Virus record (IMG/VR): IMGVR_UViG_3300030419_002588
Span: 1-21,808 of that record
Origin: a virus
Direction: 5' to 3' (one strand)
Length of the DNA: 21,808 nt
Positions 16,101 to 21,808 of the stretch are shown here, in pieces. The position numbers and the translations under genes were made by a program. The first letter of the stretch is position 1. The number at the start of each line of letters is the position of its first letter. The notes beneath the pieces were generated by a model. It did not search any database. It was not told the origin of the DNA and was given only the letters and a program-made list of their open reading frames with translations.

Positions 16101-19100
16101 TAGGTGAGTTTGGTACCTCAATTGGTACACCTCTTAGGGCTAGCCATAGTTATGGTTGGAGAGATAAGGCTGGGGTAGTGGCTGATGAACATACTCTGCG
16201 TCATGCTCAGGCCGTACTTATAGCCCATCTACATGGTTACAACCATTGTCCAGTGATGAGATTCGGAAAGGATTCGGTGGACATGTTGAAGTATACAACT
16301 TACCCTAATCCAGAAGGCTTAGTTGGGAAAGCGGTAATTCAAGAGCCTAGAGCCTTTCAAGAGATACTAAAGAGGGTCAGAAAATTAACAGATGTTCCTG
16401 AAGAATTTAGGTTCCTAGAGTCACCGTTTTTTGATGATGGTGATTTTGCTAATTTTTGGTCGATGATACTCTCTTCAAAAGGTAAAGGGGAACAGCCAAC
16501 AGAAGAGTCTTGGAGAGAAAGGGTAGAGCCTGAGAAACATTTCTATCCTCTTCAGAGTGAAGGTGGTAAGTATTATCTTGACATGGAACAGATACCCAAT
16601 CAAAATCTATATCTCCCCCCGGAGGAAGATACTATGCACTGGAGAGCGGCTACTGCTACACCTGACTCTAAGAAATATTCAGAATGGGTGGAAAAAACTC
16701 CTGCTATTGACGGCGGTACTTTAACCCCACTTTCTTTTCAGCCTACCCTATCACCTAGTCGTCAAAATTCCTTGAGGCAAGCATCTTACGATTTAACTAA
16801 TGAGGAACAAAGGGCTGCGATGGCTTCGCAGTCTAAATTGGAGGTTCATAAGAGGCACATAGTGGAAGTGGGTGGTGTTCCGATGATGCTAGGGGAACAC
16901 CCTTCTGAGTTGAAAGGTCAATGGGCAGAAGAGGTTCTAGGGAAAATACCTCTACCACCACAACTTAGAGGTTTGCCGTCAGAGTTGTTAGATACTGCCC
17001 GCCAAGAGTTGAGGGCCTATATTCCTAGCCCTGAAGGTATTGATGATAGTGTAGAATACAGGTCTTCTAGAGTCGGTTTGACTAAAGGCTTATTCATGGA
17101 AACAGTAAGAGATGAGCACAACACAAAAACTGCAATGGCTGCTATGTTTCATGTAATTGCTGCTCTTCAGGCCAAAGAAGATAGTGAGAAGAACCCCCAT
17201 TTTTATGAAGGGATGTCTCCTTCCGAAATTATTGATAATTATTTCAACACACATGTCGCATTGTATGATGGCTTAGATGAGGGAGAGGAGAAGAGGAGAG
17301 AACATAATCAAGATTTAATCAAGAGGGCTTGTCTCACCCACCTCAACAACATGAAACATGACCACATAGATAATCTTCTAGAAGAGCATAAGCAGTTTTT
17401 AGGCGATGGGTATTCCGACCATGTTCTGGGCCATAATCACATCAGTGATACCCTCTTACCAGCAATCAGTCAAATGTCTATGGGGATTTATGACCAGATT
17501 ATCGAAGAGTCTGGCGCTGTTGATACGGCTGACCTAGGACACCCTATGAGGAGACTAATGAGAGAAAGGGGTGACCGTCAAGCGTTAGGTCATGAAATAG
17601 TCCGTAATTACATTCTAGGAGACCATAGAGTTGAGCGTATTCTGGAAGCGTTAGGTATGAACACTGAAACGGCATTAGAAGCGCTTGGTCACATTGTACA
17701 ATCTGTAGGGGAGCCTGAAGAGTCTGGCAGTATACAAGATAACATCAATGACATGAGAAGTGTGGGGCATCATGCTGGTGGAAAAGCCGAGCCTTTGGAT
17801 TGGTGGGAAGAGTCTTTAAGTGAACATTTGAAACATGAGAAGGCCATTGAAGTGGCTAAGAAGAGAAATTCGTATTTAGAGAGGGAAGGGTTCGATGCCC
17901 CTGAAGACTGGGGAGGGCATTATATTCCTGGTAAGGAAGTAATAGCCAAGAGGCAGGGCGCTTATGCTAGACAAGCCAGGGCGTTAAGGGATAGATGGTT
18001 ACAATTATTCAAAGGAAGTCAGATGGAGCGTATGGAACTTGTTGATGAGATGCATTTTTTGCTGGCTAAAGACAATAATGGTAAGAGCATAATGCAAATT
18101 ATAAGAGACGATTTGAATAATTTCAAAACTATGAAAACTGCTTATGCTAAAGAGTCAAACCGGCCCCATTACTCTTTCCCTGAACACAGAAATGCTATTG
18201 GGCACCCTTCTCTTTCACACGAAGGTAATATTGCTAACTTAGCCAATTTCTTGTTTTGTGAAGGTAGAACTGAATTACCCGGTAACTCTCTTAACATTTT
18301 GAAACCACCTAAGGGGTATGAAGAGAAGAGGTCACCTCTTGGTCTTAGATTTACTGAGAAAAAATATGGTTTCATTTCAGACTATGCTAAGAGACTGTTT
18401 TCTGGTACTTCTGATAAAGTGGATATAGGTGGTTCTAGTTTCTCTTCATTCCATATTAATCCTGCTGTGCAGTCTTGGCTTGGTAGTAACCATACTACTG
18501 AGGATGGTCGGGACACCATGATGTTGAGAGAAAGTATGGCTAGTGAGATGACGCCTTCTTATCTCCCCCCACTAGATACTAGGAGTTTCCGACAACCTGA
18601 TAATGTATCGGCTTCAGTCGAGCCTGTGGACAAGTTGACTTCTTTAGATGTCCTCACCGATGTTGACTTACTCATGAAGGAAGATGATGATAAGGGTAAA
18701 GAGAAAGGAGACCCGCTTCCTATCAAGGCGATGCACAGAATTTACTCTCTTGAAGACCTTGAACATTTGAGAGGGTTCTCCGGTGATTGGGTAGTCTCTA
18801 ATTGGCCTGAAGGTGAAAGGTTGATGGTAAGTAAGAAGGGTGATAAGATTCGCTCATACAATCATATGAGAGAGTCTGTGACATTACCTAATAAGGTCAA
18901 AGAGGGCTTGAAAGATACATTCGATAAGGACTACCTGATAGATTGTGTTTGGGATGGGGGTGTTTTACACATTGTAGATATCTTAGAATCTGGTAGAGAA
19001 AAGTTGGATAATAGTCCAACTAAGGATAGGAATAGGCATCTTAGGACAAATTTTTCAGCCACTGAGGAATTAACAATCCCTGCACCTATCAATACCAAAA

Positions 19101-20209
19101 GAGTAGACAGCGAAGGGTTAAACAGGGCTGTGGAAGAACTTTCCAAAGAGCCTACTGGCAAGCAGATATTGTTGAGAGATGCTGACGCAACTTGTATGAG
19201 AGGGGAGGTCAGGCACCCTAAATGGGTCATGTTAACACCTGAACACCAGATAGATGTCAGGGTGATTTACAGTAGGGGAGGTAAGCATTGTCTTGGTATA
19301 GGCCCGATATTAACTGAAGACGCCTTAGAAATTGGGAATAGGGCTAGAAAGTTAGATGGGGAATACTACATGGATGTAGGGAAATTACAAAACGATACTC
19401 CTAAGAAAGGGGATTATATCACAGTGAAAATAACTGGAGTTTCTGCTCGGAAGAGAAATGGTCTGAAAATCTACACATTACAATCACCTAGATATCTCAA
19501 AGATTCTGAGTCTGGTGCTACTGATAGCATAGATTCTTTGGAAATTTTACATAGTAAGCGTCGAGATAATCTCCCTCACAAGGTAAGAGTAAGTAAAGGT
19601 AGCATTCACATAGAATCAGTAGTAGGACATGTTGTATATGATACAGAGCCAGAAGGTAATGCGTTTGTGTTGAAAGATGTGGATGCACCTAACGATTATG
19701 TTCTGAGGTTAGTAGAGAGTCAGGTAGAATATTGGGAACCATTAGCCGCCGTACTATTGAGAGCAGAGTCTGAGACGAAGAAAGAAAAGAAAGCAAATGT
19801 TGTACCTGAACCTCCTGCTAATCATGATAAGAAACCTAAGAAGGTGTTGAAACCTTCAGAGCGTTTACTCAAAGACCCTGAATTAGCCAAGCAACTAACG
19901 ACAGCACTGGAAACTCTTGACGCTGTACTCAAAGAGAAGATTACATGGACTGGCCCTAAAGGGCTTGGTATTGATTTTGCTACGCCCGTAGAGTCACCAA
20001 GTGGGCCCACTGAGAATACAGAAGGGTATAACCTACCTGACCATGACCCCGCTCATAGGCAAAATAAGGATGGGGATTGTTGGTGTGGTGCCAAGAAAGG
20101 AGAAATGTGTGGGCAGGGTATGGGACATGAGGTGAAAGATTGTCCAGAATTTCACCCTCCTAAGAAGAAAAAAAGCAGTGAACACCTCAAAGTTTCTCAA
20201 GATTCTTGA
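13130..20209 (+). CDS. Giant multidomain protein (2359 aa) with SAP-like motif, degenerate DNA-ligase-like domain and C-terminal Cys cluster
   Basis: This single open frame takes up about a third of the window. Most of it is unrecognised: a charged N terminus, helical domains rich in acidic and His residues (about 160-540 and 620-1840), and a His/Gly-rich stretch near 940-1060. Three parts are readable. A SAP-like DNA-binding motif lies at about 551-588 (KKDLQQQLRELGGKVTGTKG). A domain at about 1865-2120 follows the order of ATP-dependent DNA ligase adenylation and OB domains, but with motif I as WPEGER (1892-1897) instead of KxDGxR. The C terminus has C2317, C2319, C2327, H2333 and C2338. 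The start is GTG, the first possible after an in-frame stop. Placement between portal and protease suggests a virion or DNA-end-handling protein. Processing by the protease is possible but unproven. Confidence 0.9.
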   Translation: MQEDAEQYFLSTKARFQLSEDTEDAAELYFAAHNLANHGYEVEWDSTLEKMEDLLKDKGAKPEAVSEPVVGVDEEGRSPPPLPRGLDDDDPSEDKSRIRIDPFRHKKTGVTAEGRHRSIEFRGPANAIEDSFGKSGRRRRKQERGWNGDIPKVSGHTGEKVAEAKENRSPESWNLEGLPASDFTMALLEELTGRPTTFSEGELDSFGAARLFIENSRALTPNINPVTYDVWRDEFHPESPHHVYSSDARRDRMDRETIENSLPEGLLEGKSKEAKARIMAQAGENLLHLSDDCLGVGHDMARVILFHRGFKIWDDWYKEAYPNSPLLQGDEKTNRVLRQELCLEHKYLKMDGCPLSFIQEVLYDEDGDMSPYYKNNPETAYLGLTKMKWVDPEDGDRLLTYDDRRDKSWALGDQGWLRGFDLLDFDPMQDNCNEALQAREVYHNMVKHNMLKHKLDEEIPEPYADDEVFWEYSDIIGPEDVFRGNFTPRESMAYMQRMMLSRGEALASFWTSPLIVPHQNITSETKSRDTQIYERTLSRALGDAHKINTTKKDLQQQLRELGGKVTGTKGELIERLRDLGVETGLQDGRIQTGPQPIRTALMKQYGDEGWDFQTNLPLGCKPKNSADVMSYINEWVSSGAIAPNMAKQLWERLDLFHSGYGDPTSIFNDRRHAFQHAIHDYFSGLEVKDEEDVNVQNAIFNPEYYHRGITGQTSLMRHLLARGGLAQSIEQPLYNLASRNPFEFMELDEEYQMLSDMPEEVPEGSPLGKEIAKVKKNRLTVHEIKDSTTDDLQILRRVAHLLEPEYQTPVSAEGSGEPGEDIEAQQERGELTLDSLLYTAKRARWGEVLAFPDEISQRIASGVKEFDPSDGGAYRLARVRNMGGPHHSDVMPVGPMAAAAFLRRLSPGSASKLHEVLVQMGLTKPSDKTERMHGIMLDNATLGFVGGAHSGHATIDHTLGTHTRGEHQNKKDIKRIHSPAGMRLSPGDGSVGEFGTSIGTPLRASHSYGWRDKAGVVADEHTLRHAQAVLIAHLHGYNHCPVMRFGKDSVDMLKYTTYPNPEGLVGKAVIQEPRAFQEILKRVRKLTDVPEEFRFLESPFFDDGDFANFWSMILSSKGKGEQPTEESWRERVEPEKHFYPLQSEGGKYYLDMEQIPNQNLYLPPEEDTMHWRAATATPDSKKYSEWVEKTPAIDGGTLTPLSFQPTLSPSRQNSLRQASYDLTNEEQRAAMASQSKLEVHKRHIVEVGGVPMMLGEHPSELKGQWAEEVLGKIPLPPQLRGLPSELLDTARQELRAYIPSPEGIDDSVEYRSSRVGLTKGLFMETVRDEHNTKTAMAAMFHVIAALQAKEDSEKNPHFYEGMSPSEIIDNYFNTHVALYDGLDEGEEKRREHNQDLIKRACLTHLNNMKHDHIDNLLEEHKQFLGDGYSDHVLGHNHISDTLLPAISQMSMGIYDQIIEESGAVDTADLGHPMRRLMRERGDRQALGHEIVRNYILGDHRVERILEALGMNTETALEALGHIVQSVGEPEESGSIQDNINDMRSVGHHAGGKAEPLDWWEESLSEHLKHEKAIEVAKKRNSYLEREGFDAPEDWGGHYIPGKEVIAKRQGAYARQARALRDRWLQLFKGSQMERMELVDEMHFLLAKDNNGKSIMQIIRDDLNNFKTMKTAYAKESNRPHYSFPEHRNAIGHPSLSHEGNIANLANFLFCEGRTELPGNSLNILKPPKGYEEKRSPLGLRFTEKKYGFISDYAKRLFSGTSDKVDIGGSSFSSFHINPAVQSWLGSNHTTEDGRDTMMLRESMASEMTPSYLPPLDTRSFRQPDNVSASVEPVDKLTSLDVLTDVDLLMKEDDDKGKEKGDPLPIKAMHRIYSLEDLEHLRGFSGDWVVSNWPEGERLMVSKKGDKIRSYNHMRESVTLPNKVKEGLKDTFDKDYLIDCVWDGGVLHIVDILESGREKLDNSPTKDRNRHLRTNFSATEELTIPAPINTKRVDSEGLNRAVEELSKEPTGKQILLRDADATCMRGEVRHPKWVMLTPEHQIDVRVIYSRGGKHCLGIGPILTEDALEIGNRARKLDGEYYMDVGKLQNDTPKKGDYITVKITGVSARKRNGLKIYTLQSPRYLKDSESGATDSIDSLEILHSKRRDNLPHKVRVSKGSIHIESVVGHVVYDTEPEGNAFVLKDVDAPNDYVLRLVESQVEYWEPLAAVLLRAESETKKEKKANVVPEPPANHDKKPKKVLKPSERLLKDPELAKQLTTALETLDAVLKEKITWTGPKGLGIDFATPVESPSGPTENTEGYNLPDHDPAHRQNKDGDCWCGAKKGEMCGQGMGHEVKDCPEFHPPKKKKSSEHLKVSQDS
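14780..14893 (+). other. SAP-like DNA-binding motif within the giant protein
   Basis: Residues 551-588 contain two short helices with the SAP spacing: a leucine-rich first helix (DLQQQLRELG), a Gly-Thr-Lys turn (KVTGTKG) and a second helix (ELIERLRDLG). SAP motifs bind DNA, often at A/T-rich or end regions. The match is by pattern only. Confidence 0.65.
18722..19490 (+). other. Degenerate ATP-dependent DNA-ligase-like domain within the giant protein
   Basis: The layout follows the nucleotidyltransferase fold of DNA ligases. A motif I-like site is WPEGERLMV followed by KKGDKIRSYN (residues 1892-1911); a motif III-like strand is YLIDCVWDGGVLHIVDIL (1935-1952); a motif IV-like position is LLRDADATCM (2015 onward); a motif V-like strand is KWVMLTP (2031-2037); then comes an OB-like region to about 2117. 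The catalytic lysine of KxDGxR is replaced by Trp1892, the Asp by Glu, and the DGE of motif III by Asp-Cys-Val. It therefore should not form an enzyme-AMP intermediate and may be a DNA-binding relic. Confidence 0.62.
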
Positions 20210-20211
20210 CC

Positions 20212-20224
20212 CTTATGATTTATG
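20212..20224 (+). promoter_or_regulatory. Possible TATA-like promoter before the protease gene
   Basis: An A/T-rich element (cttatgatttatg) lies in the 29-base gap, about 15 to 27 bases before ATG 20239. No ribosome binding site is seen at this ATG, so a leaderless transcript starting at or near the ATG, as is common in archaea, would fit. The match to a TATA box is weak. Confidence 0.28.
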
Positions 20225-20238
20225 TACCATAATCTTGC

Positions 20239-21663
20239 ATGGCTAAGTCAATGCTCATGATGGAATCTCCTTTGGAGACCCCAATTCTGCTTAAAGGTAG
20301 GACTGGAGATTTAGTAGTTGCAGGATATGCTTCCGTGGAAATGGTTGATAAACAAGGCGATTTGATTACTAAAAACGCTCTCCGTGAAGCATTCAACAAG
20401 TTCATGGAATCTCCTGGGTTTAGGAATGTGCAATTGGCCCATTCCAATATCCAAGTGGGTTCAGTCATTCCAGACTACACTGATTCTGGTGGGAGAGTTT
20501 GGAAGTCAGAAGTTGATGACACTGGTATGTTTGTCGTAATTCAACTTCGTGACGATATTGAGAAGGCCCGTGAAGTGGCCGCAGAAATTCGCAAGGGGAA
20601 CCTAAAATCGTTCTCCATTGGTGGTCAGGCTTTTGAGCGTGTGAATAAACATGACTCAGAAAGGGGAGATTACCGAGAAATACGCAGGATGGAACTGCAT
20701 GAAGTTACCATCTGTGAGAAGGGCATCAACCCCGAAGCCCAATTCCGAATCCTCAAAGAGGACAAAACTGAAACAAATAAAGGTGAAAAAATGACAGACG
20801 CAATGAGCGAACTGCAGAATGTATTGGAGCGCTTATCTAAGCGCCTTGATGACTCTGACGAAGCCGAGGCTGCCCTAAAGGCTGCTGACGAAAAGGCTGA
20901 GAAAGGGGAAGACAAGGAAGCGAAAGAGAAGTCCGATGATACAGAGAAAGCAGCGATAGACAAAGACGATGAAAAATCCGATGACAAGTCTGAAAAGATG
21001 GACAAGTCAGAAGCGATGGATGACATCATCAGTACTGAGTATCTTCAGTGGTTGGAGTCGACTGTGAAGTCTGCGGGATATGACCCACAGGCTGCACGAG
21101 GTCACTTCGATACCACAGAGGGAGTCGAGAAGGCTTACCTCCAAGAAGGTGCTCATGGCTATGACCACAGAGGTCAAGGCAGTATTGAGGGTGCCGGTGA
21201 AGACGATTCTGGCAAGAGGCCAAAGATGGACATGGGAGCAGCCCCAAGTGGAAACAAGACTGTGATTAAGGCAGATGAGTATATCTCTGCTGACTCAGTC
21301 AGCCCTTCCCAAATTGAGGAGGCTTACCAAGTCTACAAGGCTGCTGCCCTAGAGCAGCGCTTCAAGACTGACCTCGGTAACGAGTTCTCAATGAGACTCC
21401 AGAAAGAGATTTCTGAGGTTGAAGATGAGCAGGCTCGTTCAGGATTCGATGCTAGAGGGCCTCTAGAGGACCTTCAGAAGGCAGTATTGAATCTTGCTGA
21501 CCGCATAGAAAATGTATCTACTACCCCAGGTGAGGACTTCCAAAAGTCCGCAGCACCTGCTGGTGAGACAATAGTTATTCCAGAGACTACGGAAATGGCA
21601 TCAATGTCGTGGGACGATGTTCACCGACTAGCCAACCGTGCAATGTCTGGAGGTGGTAACTGA
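20239..21663 (+). CDS. HK97-type prohead maturation protease fused to a scaffold-like domain
   Basis: Residues about 15-172 are a serine protease of the HK97 prohead (S78/U35) type, which degrades scaffold and trims the capsid protein during maturation. Visible landmarks are the opening VVAGYASVEMVDKQGDLI (26-43), His68 in QLAHSNIQVGSV, the nucleophile Ser126 in NLKSFSIGGQAF, and ELHEVTICEKGINPEAQF (152-169) with a conserved Glu155. Residues about 185-474 form a second part: a coiled coil, a highly charged Lys/Asp/Glu stretch (about 205-265), and helices near the C terminus, a layout typical of scaffold proteins. A strong internal start at 20791 may make this part separately. The C terminus ends in SMSWDDVHRLANRA. 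No ribosome binding site precedes ATG 20239. The stop overlaps the next start by one base. Confidence 0.9.
   Translation: MAKSMLMMESPLETPILLKGRTGDLVVAGYASVEMVDKQGDLITKNALREAFNKFMESPGFRNVQLAHSNIQVGSVIPDYTDSGGRVWKSEVDDTGMFVVIQLRDDIEKAREVAAEIRKGNLKSFSIGGQAFERVNKHDSERGDYREIRRMELHEVTICEKGINPEAQFRILKEDKTETNKGEKMTDAMSELQNVLERLSKRLDDSDEAEAALKAADEKAEKGEDKEAKEKSDDTEKAAIDKDDEKSDDKSEKMDKSEAMDDIISTEYLQWLESTVKSAGYDPQAARGHFDTTEGVEKAYLQEGAHGYDHRGQGSIEGAGEDDSGKRPKMDMGAAPSGNKTVIKADEYISADSVSPSQIEEAYQVYKAAALEQRFKTDLGNEFSMRLQKEISEVEDEQARSGFDARGPLEDLQKAVLNLADRIENVSTTPGEDFQKSAAPAGETIVIPETTEMASMSWDDVHRLANRAMSGGGN
20781..20786 (+). promoter_or_regulatory. Internal ribosome binding site within the protease-scaffold gene
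   Basis: AGGTGA stands four bases before an in-frame ATG at 20791 (Met185), exactly at the boundary between the protease domain and the scaffold-like part. Confidence 0.55.
20791..21663 (+). CDS. Possible nested scaffold protein (internal start, 290 aa)
   Basis: The ATG at 20791 is in frame with the protease gene and is preceded by AGGTGA at good spacing, so translation could start here and produce the scaffold-like part alone. Nested scaffold genes inside protease genes are known from phage lambda (C and Nu3). The product would begin MTDAMSELQNVLERLSKRL, a coiled coil, followed by an acidic and Lys-rich disordered stretch and a helical C terminus. Expression as a separate protein is inferred from the ribosome binding site and the domain boundary only. 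Confidence 0.5.
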   Translation: MTDAMSELQNVLERLSKRLDDSDEAEAALKAADEKAEKGEDKEAKEKSDDTEKAAIDKDDEKSDDKSEKMDKSEAMDDIISTEYLQWLESTVKSAGYDPQAARGHFDTTEGVEKAYLQEGAHGYDHRGQGSIEGAGEDDSGKRPKMDMGAAPSGNKTVIKADEYISADSVSPSQIEEAYQVYKAAALEQRFKTDLGNEFSMRLQKEISEVEDEQARSGFDARGPLEDLQKAVLNLADRIENVSTTPGEDFQKSAAPAGETIVIPETTEMASMSWDDVHRLANRAMSGGGN

Positions 21664-21808
21664 TGGCGCGTGATTATGTAAGAACAATACAGGATATGGA
21701 GCGATACTACTACGGTGGTACCGCATTGACAGGGTACACATACAGCAGTGGTGATATACTCAAGGCGGATGCCCCGCTTCTGAGCACTACGGCTGGTACT
21801 TACCAGGC
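21663..21808 (+). CDS. Probable major capsid protein, 3' end outside window
   Basis: The ATG at 21663 overlaps the protease stop (TGATGG) and the frame stays open to the window edge, giving 48 complete codons (MARDYVRTIQDMERYYYGG at the N terminus). The visible part contains SSGDILKADAPLLSTTAG. In HK97-type viruses the gene directly after the protease or scaffold is nearly always the major capsid protein, and this is the main ground for the call. The visible residues are too few to confirm the fold. Confidence 0.6.
   Translation, partial: MARDYVRTIQDMERYYYGGTALTGYTYSSGDILKADAPLLSTTAGTYQ

Noticed and set aside
18722-19490. A functional ATP-dependent DNA ligase
   Set aside because: The lysine that would take up AMP is absent (WPEGER in place of KxDGxR), and other motif residues are changed, so only a ligase-like fold is claimed.
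20670-21029. A 119-codon serine-rich open frame on the - strand
   Set aside because: It is the complement of the Lys/Asp/Glu-rich scaffold stretch, which explains its serine-rich sequence; no start signal is seen.

Overview
This window looks like the packaging and head-assembly block of a tailed double-stranded DNA virus with an HK97-type capsid. All genes recognised lie on the + strand. The order is: a helix-turn-helix protein cut by the left edge, four unrecognised proteins, large terminase (TerL), a small zinc-finger protein, a LAGLIDADG endonuclease protein, a second small zinc protein, portal, three small proteins, one giant protein of 2359 residues, a prohead protease fused to a scaffold-like tail, and the first 48 codons of what is probably the major capsid protein. 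No tRNA, rRNA, integrase, transposase or CRISPR array was seen.

Genes are packed tightly. Most neighbours overlap by 1 to 11 bases or are separated by fewer than 20, often through ATGA, GTGA or TGATG junctions, which suggests one or two long transcripts with translational coupling. The only gaps near 30 bases lie before 11682 and before 20239. Strong GGTGAT-type ribosome binding sites precede several starts, and TTG or GTG starts are frequent. The host cannot be fixed from this sequence. Heavy use of AGA/AGG for arginine in many genes, moderate G+C, the GGTGAT motifs and the many small zinc-binding modules would suit a virus of a marine archaeon (for example a magrovirus-like virus of Poseidoniales). 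A virus of bacteria is not excluded. This is inference, not a database result.

Region by region: 1-6121 holds the possible small-terminase-like protein and four unknowns, three of them large (461, 660 and 611 residues). 6126-9613 holds TerL and a probable insertion-prone segment: a 21-base exact direct repeat marks the junctions on both sides of the zinc-finger gene, just before the LAGLIDADG gene. 9630-13110 holds the portal, which carries two inserted zinc-binding clusters, and three small proteins with shared short motifs. 13130-20209 is the most unusual gene: a giant protein with a SAP-like DNA-binding motif, a domain resembling an ATP-dependent DNA ligase that lacks its catalytic lysine, and a terminal cysteine cluster. 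20239-21808 is the capsid maturation module, with an internal start that could make a free scaffold protein.

Working model: TerL cuts and pumps DNA through the portal into a procapsid built from the capsid protein, the scaffold and the protease. The giant protein, placed between portal and protease, may bind DNA ends or be carried in the virion. That last role is a hypothesis.
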